A stretch of 64,000 nt of DNA from Areca catechu (taxonomy: Eukaryota; Streptophyta; Magnoliopsida; Arecales; Arecaceae). Below are positions 20,070 through 31,186 of this stretch, piece after piece (position 1 is the stretch's first letter; every line of letters starts with the position of its first letter). The translations under genes and the position numbers were made by a program. The notes under the pieces were generated by a model. That model made no database searches and had not been told where the DNA came from. It worked only from the letters and a program-made list of their open reading frames with translations. The DNA lies in the NCBI GenBank assembly GCA_021397845.1, contig CM038039.1, positions 5,387,731 through 5,451,730 on the forward strand, read 5' to 3'.

Positions 20070-23000
20070 TATTGGTCACCTTGAATGAGAAGTGTAGGGC
20101 ATACTTAGTAACTACTCCATCCAAATTTATCAGAAAAGTATGGCTCTGCTTGCTTGGAAATTTGAAGCTCCATCTATATGAAGAATCTGGATCATCCTTA
20201 GATCAGGTTGCTCATCAATTTGCTCGATAGGTGCCCCTTCAAGCTTATCATCCAATCATGTGTACCTAATGAGGACGTTGGCTAAGACTTGAGCCTTCAT
20301 AGATGACCTTGGACAGTAAGAAACATCAAACTCATTAAGCTTGATTATCCATTTGGCCATCCTCCCAAAGGTGTCAGACTATTACAAGATAGCCTTAAAT
20401 GGTTGGTCGATTAAAATGATGATTGAATGAGCTTGGAAGTAGGGCCTAAGACACTACATAGAGATGATTAGTATATAAACTATCTTTTCAAGTTTAGAAT
20501 ATTTGATCTCTGTATCATGGAGCACTTGGATAGTGTAGTAAAAGATTTTTAATTTGAATCCCTTTATCATCCACCCGAATGAATACAAAGTTGACTACTT
20601 CTAGAGATGCAACGAGATATAAGTTCAGCTCTTCTCTGATTTCATGCTGGGAAAGCAAGGATGGAAACTCAAAAAAAAATTATCTCTTCAAAAGCTTGTC
20701 GGTACTCCTCTATCCAATAGAAGTTGTACATTAATCGCAGGATCTTGAAGAATGATAAATACTACTTAACCGATCTAAAGATAAATTGCTTAAGTGCAGC
20801 GATACATCCAATGAGCAGCTGCACTTCTTTCTTGGAAGTTAGATGCTACATGTCAAGAATTGCTTGGATCTTTTCTAGATTTATCTCAATGCCTCACTTG
20901 GTAACCAAGAATTCAAAAAATTTATCAACTGTGATACTGAAAGCATACTTACTCAGATTCAGCTTCATTTGATATCGACAAAAGGTATTGAAGGCTTCCT
21001 TTAGGTTTTTAATATGGTCAGCTTTTTCAGAGTTCTTGACGAGCATGTCGTCAACGTAGACCTCTATGTTGTAACCAATCTAATTTTTGAAGACTTTGTT
21101 AACTAATTATTGAAGGTGGCTCTTGCATTTTTTAAATCAAAAAGTATTATTTTGTAACAATAACTATCTTTTTTGGTCATTAAAGCAATGTTCTTCTCAT
21201 CTTCAAGAGCCATCCTTATTTAGTTATAGCCTGAGAAGGCATCTTTGAAGTTGAGTAGCTTGTACCTAGAAGTGGCATCGATCAGCTAATCAATCTTTAA
21301 TAATGAGAAGCTATCCTTTGGACATGCCTTATTCAGATTAGTTACCGGTATAGTCGATGTAGATTTTCAACTTTCTATTGGCTTTCTTAATCATAATTAC
21401 ATTTGCTAGCTAGTCAAGATAATGAAATTTCTAAATGAATCCAGTTGCTAAAAATTTATCGACTTCTTTATCAATGGCCTTCTGTCTTTCGGGGACAAAG
21501 CTAATCCTTTTCTTCTATCAGACCGGCTTAAACTTTGGATCGATATTTAGCTTAAGAGTAATGACCTCCGAGGGGATCCCTAACATGTCAGATGCTGACC
21601 AAGCAAAGATATCTACATTCTGTCAAAGAAATTCTAATAGTCGATCCTGTTCTTCTTTGGGTAGAAGGGCTCCAATTTGTATAATCTTTGTAGGATCATC
21701 CTTTAGTGGATAGGAGAGAGTTGCTTAGTTGATTCTCCCTTTTTTTGGGGGCTCTCTGATCTAGTTGCTTGACTGCTGGTACTCATTAGCTTTCTATACT
21801 TTTGATGCCATTATAAAGTATTGTCAGGCCAATTACTGGTTTCCATGCATCTTGTCGACTTTATTCCTTATTGGGAAGTGGATGAGAAGGTGTTTAGCCA
21901 AGATGATCGTATCTAGCCGATTGAGTCTTGGCCATCTAAGGATGATGTTGTACATTGAGGGCACTCAAACAAGGGTGAACATGAGGAAGACAGTGCTTTG
22001 TTAGGATGGAATTCCTCCAATAACATGAAGAGTGATTTCTCCTCGGACCTCGATTGAGTTTTCAAAGAAGTCGACTAAGGGTATAGAAACCCATCTCAAC
22101 TGATTCTTGCATAAGTTCATCTAAATAAAAGCATCATATAATAAAATATTGGTTGAGCTTCCACTATTAATGATAATTCTCTTTATATCATGTTTTGTTA
22201 TTATCATAGAGATGATAATAGCATCATCATGGAGATTTTGAGCCTCGACTGAATCTCTATTAGAAAAAGAGATTACATTTTCTTCCTTCTCTCTCCTTGA
22301 CCTCTTCAAAGAGTGCTCTGCCCCCTAGGAGATTATGCCGACTTTCTAGCTATCGGCTGATTATCAATCTCGGCTTGAGTCTGGTGCTAGCCGAAGTTCT
22401 AAGCATAAGGCCAAACTCCTTTGCAAACATATTTTTCGAGGTAGCCTTACCGAACAAGATATTCATTCTTCCTCTTAAGCTAGAAGCAGTCCTCGATATT
22501 ATGGCCATGATCTCGATGGAAGTGGCAATACTTTCTCTTATCATGGGAGGCCAAAGGCTTCATCAGGTATAGCTTTCATAGAAATTGCTCTTTCTTCCTT
22601 GAATCAGATGGCTGATCTGGGTGGTCTTGGAAGCAAAGAAGGCCTCCTTAAGGAAGGGGAAGCACCTCGGGGATCCTGCAAGCGTCAGGGTCAATCAAAA
22701 TAGCAATTAAACAAAGGAATAAGAAACTAATGTTTAGAATTGAAAGAACTAGGTTTAGGTATGGATTTCCTGAGGAAGAAGCAATTGCTTGATTGGGGCA
22801 ACAGCTAGGGCATCTTCCTCTGGGCATGGCTAATCTCCAAGGATGCAGATGGAAGCTAGGGAAGCAGGGTTTCAATTCGGGAACATAAAGAGAGTACACA
22901 AGAACAAGAGAACCCACACTAGAACTCCAAACACAAGGCAATATCATAAAATTTCAGCAAGTTGTATTCATACGAAAGAGATAATACAAGAGGGGGAGGG

Positions 23001-24060
23001 GGTGAGGTATTTATAGAGTTTCCATGCCCTCTCCTAAAGGGATTACAAGTCTTCTCCTAGTTAGAATAGGTTTACATAATTTAAGTGGGAGAAAGACTAT
23101 AAAATAAACCTAGAACTAGGAGTATGCAAGTTGAATGAAATAAAAACTCAAACTCCTTCTTGTATTTGAACTCTTCCACCATGTTGGACTTGGTCAACTC
23201 ATGGAGGACACCTATCCTAGGTGTGTGTTTGGCTTCAAGGGGCAGCAAGGGGTCATCCTCCTTTGGATTGGTGCATGGGCTTTGGGCCCTAGAAGCTGGG
23301 GTGCCCTGGTATTAGCATATTCCTTGGAATCTTGGTTCTTCATGCTTGGGCTTGCTTCCTGGGCTTGGAATTTTAAGGCCTGGAGTGCTGGAATAACCTG
23401 GAAAACATAGGCTCCTGGCATATGGAATATTCCAGAAGCATCTGGAGGGAATCTAGCATCTAAAATAGCGTCTGGAGGGAATCAGGGCACCTAGAGGGTA
23501 TCTGGAGGGCATTTAGGGCTTCTGGGTATCAATTGAGCTCCCATAAGCTGATGTAATTACCTCTGGCTTCTGAATGAGGCCTGGTGGAACTTCAAAATAG
23601 GGTAACCTCCTCTTTTGTATAAAATTTGGACTCATATTGGACTTATACTGATGTACAGGACTCAATATACTGGACTAGGTTGAGACAAATCAACTAGTCT
23701 CACTTGATTACAACTCAATCTTACTTTCTTACAAAATTGTGACACATGACAAGTAAACGAAATAGGGTATAGTAATCTATGTCTGATCCTGGTGCCCCCA
23801 CCAATCTTGAACCTGGAAACCAAGAGAGGGGTATAGTTGCTAGATTTACCGACTGGGTTCCTTGGCTTGGAACTCAATTAGCAGGATGAGTCGGTCTTCT
23901 CTTTCCGAGCTCTGCTTGGCTCTCCTCGAGCTTGCTTCTTTTTTGACTTTCTATCGGTCTCTCATCGAGTAAAAGCTCCCTCATCTATGGGGATGTATTT
24001 TTGCACGCGGGTCAGCATTTTCGAATAAGACTTAGGGTAAGTCTTATCCGGCTAACTTCC
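20070..24060 (-). mobile_element. Decayed Tat-like fragment: gag to archaeal-type RNase H
   Basis: A minus-strand relic interrupted at 22677-23803. From right to left: gag (KSYSKML, QKYIP at about 24030-23960; zinc knuckle HFHRDHGHN around 22510), protease (IKRIIINSGSSTNILLYDAF at about 22200-22130, with Asn for the active-site Asp), RT with YVDDMLV encoded near 21040-21060, and archaeal-type RNase H (HIDGASNFQ near 20170). Integrase and everything 3' of it are missing. Stops and frameshifts are dense, and the sequence is AT-richer than elements A and B. It resembles element C (55154-63420) more than A or B. Its LTRs were not located. Confidence 0.75.
22677..23803 (-). mobile_element. Second solo-LTR-like insertion
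   Basis: This interrupts the gag of the decayed Tat-like fragment: gag sequence before it (VSRFKI) and after it (toward the zinc knuckle) belongs together. In minus sense the right end TGGTGGGGGCACCAGGATCAG resembles the TGGTGCGGGCACCAGACTCAG end of the insertion at 9354-11094, so the two are probably one family. A TATA box (CTATAAATA in minus sense) lies at about 23010-23020. No coding frame, primer-binding site or clean target duplication was found. The left border at TGCA (22677) is a best guess. Confidence 0.5.
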
Positions 24061-24796
24061 CTTTATTGGGATTACTATGGTTGGTCGGTCTTTGCCACTT
24101 ACTCGGGCATTATGGACTTCGAGTACCTAAGTGGCGTGCTTGTTGCTGAGAGAGATAGCCTTGCTGATAAAGAAGGTCTTGACATTGTATCCTAGCATGC
24201 TTGACTAAATTTATTTTGAATATTAATCGAGCCCAAGTAAATTCTTGATGGATGCGTGTAAAGAGAAGTTAGCCAGGCATGACCGTCTATAATTTCCCGG
24301 TGTAGGGTATTATGGTTAGTTGATGTAGTAACTAAACTAGTCGTTCTTTATTTAGTTGATTATCGGATAGTCCAATAGTCGGTAGTCATCTCTTTTATGA
24401 TCGATGGCATAGTCAGTGGTGTGTCTCCTTCTCAGTTGGTTGTCTGGTGGCCATCTCCACCTTAATCGGTGATCCATTGGCCAGCCGAGTAACTAGTTGT
24501 CATAACAATTTTTATACTTAGTTTTTGAAAAATGTTTCGTAAATGTAGCTATTTTTGTCTCTTAATGCAGATGCTATCAAAGGGGAAAATACCATGCTTA
24601 TGCCAACAAAAATAAGCGCTTTGATCTCGAGAGGCCCAAAATGGGCCTGATCTGGCTAAGTGGAGCCCAAGCCCATTTCAACATGGTTTTTAGGGCCCAA
24701 GGTGGACCCAAAAGGCATTTTCTTAGGCTGATATGGGCTTAAGAAACTTGATCTAGGGTGGACTCTCTCTCCATGTGACTCGATTTAGAACCCGGA
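24061..24796. other. Unassigned intergenic DNA
   Basis: No gene seen. The composition and short words (AGTCGGT, TTGGTCG) recall the noncoding parts of element C, so it may be LTR or leader of the decayed fragment. From 24590 a GGGCCCAA-rich stretch precedes element B. Confidence 0.3.
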
Positions 24797-26228
24797 TGTT
24801 GCCGCCCACACCGTCATGGCCTGTAGCTTGGAGATGGTGCCGACTACCGACATCGTTGTTCAAAATCCAGTCCACAGATCGGACTTGCAAAAAAGAGGAG
24901 ACCCGAGCTGGGGATCCCGATGGAGGCACTCCGACGATCAAGTCAGTGACGATCTAGGGAAACAGATCCTCTCCTATGGGCCCCTTGGTCGAACTCCATG
25001 CTGGGAGGAGGAGATTTTGCTTTAGAAAGAAAGAGTTGAGCGAGAGAGGCAGCGATGGAGGAAAGCTTGAGCTATGGTGGCTGTGTTCGTCGAGACTTTT
25101 TCGGTGAGTCTCTGGTAGCCTAGAGCGCTTTGCCTCTCGATTGCTTTCCTGTTTGCTTGCCCTTATTTTTTCTTACCTTCTTCGAAGAGCTTTGAAAATT
25201 CCTTTTAGGCCATGGATCCCTCCAGCAACCTATCTCAGGTTCCTCCCCCTCTGCAGGCGTCGGAAGGTCAATGCTCAGCATTGACCTCTCCATGCCATGC
25301 GCCCGGGTGTCTTTCCCCATCCATCATAAAGAGTTATGTTGCAGGCTCTGACCTCCCTGCCGTCGCTCTACTTCAAAAAATTTATCAGGGCCTCGATTTG
25401 GGAGTAGCCACCCCCTGGTTTGAATCTTCTGGCGCTGTTTCCTCTTTCAGGTGATACAAACGGTCGGCTGGGAAGTGCAGTGCCTCGACCGGGATGCCCT
25501 TTCCTATCTGGTGTAAATAGTAGAAGGAGTAATCATGGCACCCTGGGGGTACCCCTCCGTGGTACTTGGATGGTGCACCACCGCCCCGAGGAGGTGGTGA
25601 CATCCTCTTCCTCCTGCTTCTGAATCCCCTGAAGCGCTTGGGCTTTGGCCACGGGGATGGCCTCCGGCTGCTGGTCCTCTTGTCCAAAGAGAGCTTGGTC
25701 CGAGAAGAAGGAGCTCGACTTCGACTAGAGGGAGCCGCCCGGTGAAGGAGTTTGAAGAGCGAGGGCTCGACTCCGGCCAGGGTGGGCTTGACCTCAGGAG
25801 AGCCGCCCGGCGAAGGAGCTCGAAGAGAGCGAGCTTAACTTCGACCAAGGTAGGCTTGATCTCGAGGGAGCCGCCTGGCGAAGGAGCTCGAAGAGAGCGG
25901 GCTCGACTTCGGCTGAGGTGGGCTCGACCTCGAGAGAGCTGCCTGGCGAAGGAGCTCGAAGAGAGCGGGCATGACTTCGACCGAGGTGGGCTCGACCTCG
26001 ATGGAGCCACCCGGTGAAGGAGCTCGAAGAGAGTGGGCTCGACCTCGAGGGAGCCGCCCGGCGAAGGAGCTTGAAGAGAGCGGGCTCGACTTCGACTGAG
26101 GTGGGCTTGACCTCGAGGGATCCACCCGGCGAAGGAGCTCGAAGAGAGGGTCTGACATGGTAGCTTCTGCCAGCATGGCATCCGACTGGATCTGACAGGG
26201 ACTCAATGTCAGTGATCTTGCCACATCA
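24797..26228 (-). repeat. 3' LTR of element B with 68-bp internal repeats
   Basis: 1432 bp. The conserved motif (element sense CTGACTTGATCGTCGGAG) is at 24926-24946. The region 25744-26150 is a tandem array of a 68-bp unit (GAAGGAGCTCGAAGAGAGCGGGCTCGACTT-type), with seven GAAGGAG starts including one short unit. Because 68 is not a multiple of three, the array gives rotating open frames on both strands; none is a gene. Confidence 0.88.
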
Positions 26229-26246
26229 TTTGCCTCCAACTTCTAA
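26229..26246 (-). other. Polypurine tract of element B
   Basis: In element sense TAGAAGTTGGAGGCAAA directly before the LTR start TGATGTGG. Same position and similar sequence as in element A. Confidence 0.6.
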
Positions 26247-26751
26247 GTACCGTTGGTGCACCGCATTTATGGTGAAGGGAGTAAATGTGGAGCTGACATG
26301 GAAAGGTGAAAATCAGGTGCCATTAATACCACCATCGCCGCCACTTCATGGAACGGGCCTTGAAGCCAATGCAGGGATGACATGTCAGCATATTCGAGGA
26401 AGCATAATGATCGACATAGAACCCGAAACAATTTCTGGTAAACTAAAGCATCGCTCCTCACTGATCTTGACACATGATAGCAATTCGGCAAAGACAGTTC
26501 TGAGGGGGGTACAGTTATTGTCTGGCTATTTTGAAAAGAAAGAAAGTTTCCTGAAACATCATTCCTTTCGAATTCTTCGCTCCCGTCGATGGACCAGTCT
26601 TCTTCCTCCTCTCTGCCGAGTGTCCCTTAACTTCAAGGCCATCAGGTTCGTCTTCTTCAGTCCTCTTTCTTCTTTGGCTAGGTCGAGTTCATCCTTAGGG
26701 CCTCTCAAGATCCCATTTTCCTTCTTCTTTCCTTCTTCATTCTGCCTTAGG

Positions 26752-29039
26752 ATGACCTGCTCGGGTCGGAGTCATCATCCTTCCAACAACCCCGACGAGG
26801 CGGGGCCCTCTCGACCGAGGACTCCTTCCTTCGATGAGAAGGAAGAAGTTCCTCTTCATGTTTGTAGAGGCCTTCGCCCCACCGAGATAATGATAGCAGT
26901 GCCCAGGGCTCACCTTCCTCCTCCCCTTGTTCCCGAAGTCCCTTCCAACCCTTCTCGTTTGACTGATCTCGGCAACGTCGCTTCGGTGATGACCAGGGAG
27001 GACCTTTCAATAATCTGGGAAGCTTTTGATATCCCAGACTCTGTTCGGCTCTTGGTCCCAAGACTGGGGGAACGGGTCACCTCCAGTGGCCCGGGCCGGA
27101 TTGCCATCTACGAGGAATCTCTCGCAGGGGGTCTTCATTTTTCTTTTCATCATTTTTTCCTTTCCGTGCTCAGTAACTACCGCCTCATCCCTGCTCAACT
27201 GGTCCTGAATGTGGTCAGGACCATTTTTAATTCATTGTCTTCTGCCATTTCCATGGGATCGTTGTCCATATTTCTCTGTTCAGGACCTTTTTCATCCTGA
27301 AACGCCACCCGACCAAGGATGGGTGGTGATTCATCTCTTCTCATCCGAAGGGTATTAAATTCAAACTCTCCTCTTCCATCAAAGGATGAAAGAATAAGTA
27401 TTTCTTTACTTTCGTTGAAGGGGTCGACTGGGTCTAGAGTGATCCGGACCGGACTCTGAATCAAAATTTCAAGGTCGAAGCGACTGATCGAGAGGTTTAC
27501 GACCAGCTCATTGCTGACCATATTCCTTCTCTTGAGGTTTTGCTGTCGGAGCAGAACCTATTCGAAGCCGGGATCAGCCTAATCCGGGAGTTAGGTGAGT
27601 TCGGTATAAACCTTTTTTTATTCTTCTGCAGGTCTCTTCAAGTTCGAGGCTGACCTTGGCTTTTTCCTTCTTGCAGGCATGAAATTTTTGATGGAGCAGC
27701 TCATTGCGTCCTCTCAGAAAAGGAGCGCACCGATGGGACCTAGGGAGTCCCCGCTGAAGAAGCCCCGGAACGAGCCCAGTGCAAGGCCTGGGCCTATTGC
27801 AGCCTCCGGCCCAAGTAGAAGGATGGTCGAACCGGTCCCCGAACCATTGAGGCAACAAGTTTTGCCTCTGGTCCGGGAGTCCAACGTAAGCACGCGGGCT
27901 CGACCTGCTGCTACTGCTGCTGTGGCCCCACCTTCCGAAGTCATCGAGGTGGAGACAGTGGATGAAGAAAGGAGGGACGACCATTGGTGGTGCCGTTAGG
28001 CACGGCGGCGAGCTCCAACAGGGGCTCGGAGATGTCTTCGGCTACCGCAAAAGGCACGGCGGCGATCTCAGCGAAGCCAAAAACTAGGGCCCAAAAGGTG
28101 TCCATCAAGGTGGCGCTGAATTCCTCTGTCACCCAGGACCATTCTCTGGCTGAGCGCATGCTGGACTTCGCCGTCTAGTCATGCGACCGGCGTGAGAGGG
28201 GAGGGTGATCACTACCAGATGCCATTCTCGGCACCTTCCCTCACCTCTTCACGGTAGGGTTCTTCCCTTTCTTTCTTTTCTTCTTTTCTTTTTTGTTTGC
28301 ATGGCTGACATCTTTGTTGGTGCAGCTCGGGACGGACCTCCTGCTCATCCGCAGCTACTGCTCCCACTGGGCCAAAAGGGAGAGATTGAAGGAGCAGGAG
28401 ATTGCATCACTAGTGGCTGAGGCCATGGAGAAAACTAATAGGGCCCGAGCCATGGAGGAGAAAAATAGAGAGCTCCGAGCTGAGGTGGCGAACGCTGAAA
28501 GGCATATCAAAGATCTCGAGGCATCCCTGGCCCGGGAGAAGGACCGGGTCAAGCACCGGGCTGAGGAGCTCAAGGTCGAGGTAGCTCGGTCAGAAGAGCT
28601 TAAGGCTGAGGCAGCTTGAGCGGAGGAGTGGTCTCAGGCCCTCCGGGCTCAGCTTGATGCGACGCGGGAGCGGACTTCGATGGCTAAAGAGAGGGCTACT
28701 AGGGCGGTGGGCTTGATGGAGGCTGCCAAAAAGGAGGCCGCCGAGGCAGTGTCAAACTTCAAGGCCTTGACGGAATATGCTGATGAGGTCCAGGAGGCAG
28801 TCATGGACTCGTTCCTTAAGGGCTACAAGTTCTGTCAGTCCAGGGCAGCCCAGCTCTTTCCAGGGCTGAACCTGGAGGAGCTCGCCTTCCCAGTTGCTCC
28901 ATGTGGGGACCTAGTTGAGGTCGCAGTCGAAGCGGAGGAGGAAGAACTTGCGGCCGCCACTGAAGCAGCCCCTTTGGCAGAGGTTCGTGATGACACCGGT
29001 GTGCCCCGATGCCATCCTGGGAAGGAGCTGGCGAAATAG
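26752..29039 (+). pseudogene. Antisense spliced accessory gene of element B (PF04195-like)
   Basis: Counterpart of 5646-8077. Exons are 26752-27594, 27677-28253 and 28326-29039. The introns (82 bp GTGAGT...TGCAG, 72 bp GTAGGG...TGCAG) sit at the same places and phases (1 and 0) as in element A. It starts MTCSGRSHHPSNNPDEAGPS, which aligns with element A's start. Conserved core: VMTREDLSIIWEAFDIPDSV, GRIAIYEESLAGGL, LIPAQLVLNVVRTIF. Exon 3 is a long coiled coil (about 28380-28620 and 28680-28770), then DSFLKGYKFCQSRA and an acidic tail. Breaks: a 1-nt deletion near 27238, a frameshift near 27980, and stops near 27330, 27436, 28177 and 28617. The function is unknown. Confidence 0.75.
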
Positions 29040-29559
29040 AATAGGGATCTCCTTATTTCTTTTTTGCTTATTGTATCTTTTTTCTTCTTCTTTTTCCTGG
29101 ACCGCCTAGCCTGTCGGGATTCCTGGGATAATGTAATCTTTTTTCAATTACAATGAAGTGTTTTTCCAATTCACAGAATTCTTCTTCTATCCTTCTCTTT
29201 GTGTTCTTAATTGCCTTGACGACCCCTCTTCCTTTTTCCTTCCCTTCTATTTTCTTTCTTTCCCTTTTTCTTTTTTACTGGCCATGTATATGTTTTGTTG
29301 CGATGCCTTGTCATGGGGCACCAGATTTTCGGCCCCTCCTGGCAGGGCCCCAGGTACAGAAGGCTGTTAGGAAGAGATCTTTAGCCTTTGAGTTATCTCC
29401 ATCATGTCGGAAATGAGGTAGAGGGGCTTCATGCATCTCCTTGAGGCTAGTTGTGTATTCTGGGTTCTTCCTAGTCGGGCCGGGAGTTGATGAACATTTT
29501 GGAGAGGCCTGAGTGACCCCAGGTGAGACTGTTTCTAAGTGCCTGGGATACCACCGAGC
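29040..29559. other. 3' flank of accessory gene B
   Basis: Noncoding, partly pyrimidine-rich (29060-29290). A possible poly(A) region lies near 29150. It leads into the 31-bp array. The small frames at 29153-29416 are by-products of the pyrimidine tract. Confidence 0.35.
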
Positions 29560-29905
29560 TGGGGACCTTTGGGATCTCTCGGCTTCGAGGTGCGGGGCTT
29601 TAGGAGTTTTCAGCTTTGAGGTACAGGGCTTATGGAGTTTTCCGACTTGAGAGTGGGGCTTCAGGAGTTTCCCGGCTTCAAGATGTGGGGCTTCTAGAGT
29701 TTCCTAGCTTCAGAAACGGGTTTTCTGGAGTTTTCCAGCTTGAGATGCTGGGCTTCTGGAGTTTTCCAGCTTGAGATGCGGAACTTCAAGAGTTTTTTGG
29801 CTTAAGGTGTGGGCTTCTGGAATTTCCTGGCTTGAGTGCAGGGCTTCTGGAGTTTCTTGGCTTGAGGTGCGGGGCTTCTAGAGTTTCCTGGTTTGATCTG
29901 CCAGA
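29560..29905. repeat. About 31-bp tandem array of element B
   Basis: About ten degenerate copies of a 30-37 bp unit with the core GGGCTTCTGGAGTTTCCTGG followed by CTTGAGGTGCG. It sits between the accessory gene 3' flank and the integrase 3' end, the slot held by the 85-bp array in element A. The unit sequence is unrelated to that array. Confidence 0.85.
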
Positions 29906-29964
29906 CCTGGGGTCAGGCAGTAATATTCTTGCAAGGTAAAGATAATTTGCACAAAAGGAATTCT

Positions 29965-29970
29965 TTTATT
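29965..29970 (-). terminator. AATAAA between integrase and array, element B
   Basis: In element sense TTAATAAAAGAA about 180 bp after the integrase stop, in a block shared with element A (12000 region). Inferred poly(A) signal. Confidence 0.4.
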
Positions 29971-30147
29971 AATTAGAGGAGGCCTTGCATCATTGGTAGT
30001 ACATCCTCAAATTGCTAGCATTCCAAGTTCGTGGGAACCGGGCACCATCAAGCTCGGCGAGGTAGTAGGGGCGTTTGCCATACTCCTAAGGTTAAGAGGC
30101 TTCGACCCATTGCAGCACCAAATCTTCCAGGCAAAATATCTTTGGCC

Positions 30148-31075
30148 TTACCTGCGTGTTGTAGTCCAGGCCACCCACTGTCGGTAAGCCGCCATTCGGA
30201 GTCGAGCCTTATCTTTTGTTTCTTCGAGGCGGTTTAAGTTGAATAGAAGGCGAGCTGAGTTTTCAGCTTCATCATATTGCTCCACTCGCAGTGTGGGCAC
30301 ACCAAGTTCCACTGGGATAATGGCTTCGGTGCCAAAGACGAGGTTGAAAGACATCTCATTAGTGGCCATTCGGGGCATTGTGTGGTAGGCCCAAAAGATA
30401 CTAGGAAGTTTTTTAGCCCACCTGCCCTTAACCTGGTCCAACCTGGTCCGGTGCCCCTGGAGGATGGTTCGGTTGGTCACTTCGGCCTCTCCGTTGGTCT
30501 GAGGATGAGCTATCGAGGTGAAGCGATGATGTATATTGAGACTGGTACAGAAATCTTCGAACTCCCGATTATCGAACTGCCATCCGTTATCGGTGTGATG
30601 GTGTGGGGGAGCCCAAAGCGACAGATGATTGACTTCCAGAAGAACTGGCTAACCTTGGCCTCAGTAATCCGTGCTAGCGGCTCTGCCTCCACCTATTTGG
30701 TGAAGTAATCGCTGGCCACTATTAGGAACCTGCATTGTCCAGATACGGGAGGAAAGGGACCAAAGATGTCCATCCTCTACTGCACAAATGGCTGGGGGCG
30801 GAGAGCTGGGATAGTGGCACCGTCAGTTGATGCTGTATGCAGCCATGGCGCTGGCAGCGATCGCACTTCTTCATGAAGTCGGCAATGTCCTCCCTCATAG
30901 TCTCCCAATAATACCCTTGATGGAGGGCCTTGTATGCTAGCGTCCTAACCCCCATGTGATTTCTGCAAAGGCCTTCGTGTATCTCTTGGAGCACGAAGGT
31001 CACCTCCGTGGATCTCAAGCACTTCAAAAGCGGGTAAGAGTAAGACCTGCGATAGAGTTGCCCATCCATTAACAT
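30148..31075 (-). pseudogene. pol: Integrase region of element B pol
   Basis: HHCC zinc domain: HEGLCRNH at about 30970 and CDRCQ at about 30870, intact. In the core, the first Asp stretch is frame-shifted; EAEPLARITEAKVSQFFWKS and the IITDNG-like region follow at about 30690-30590. The C-terminal part (30480-30148) has TNRTILQGHRTRLDQVKGRW and VFGTEAIIPVELGVPT, the conserved Tat integrase tail. It is broken by several frameshifts and stops. Confidence 0.82.
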
Positions 31076-31186
31076 GAAGCGTGCGGCCTTCTTCTTGATG
31101 AGGCCAGCCTACATGCGGTCTTCTGGCAGGATGTCATCAGCGATGTACCTGATGTACCGGTCCATCCAACTGGATTCTGGGATGAC

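Noticed and set aside
25504..26239. Long Ser/Arg/Pro-rich frames in the element B LTRs (also 36146-36822) and the element A LTRs (4554-5147, 17817-18287)
   Set aside because: They are produced by GC-rich LTR repeats (68-bp unit not a multiple of three), occur on both strands and have no domain.
29153..29416. Phe/Leu-rich frame that looks like a membrane protein
   Set aside because: It is a pyrimidine-rich 3' flank of the accessory gene read through; no start context or conservation in element A.
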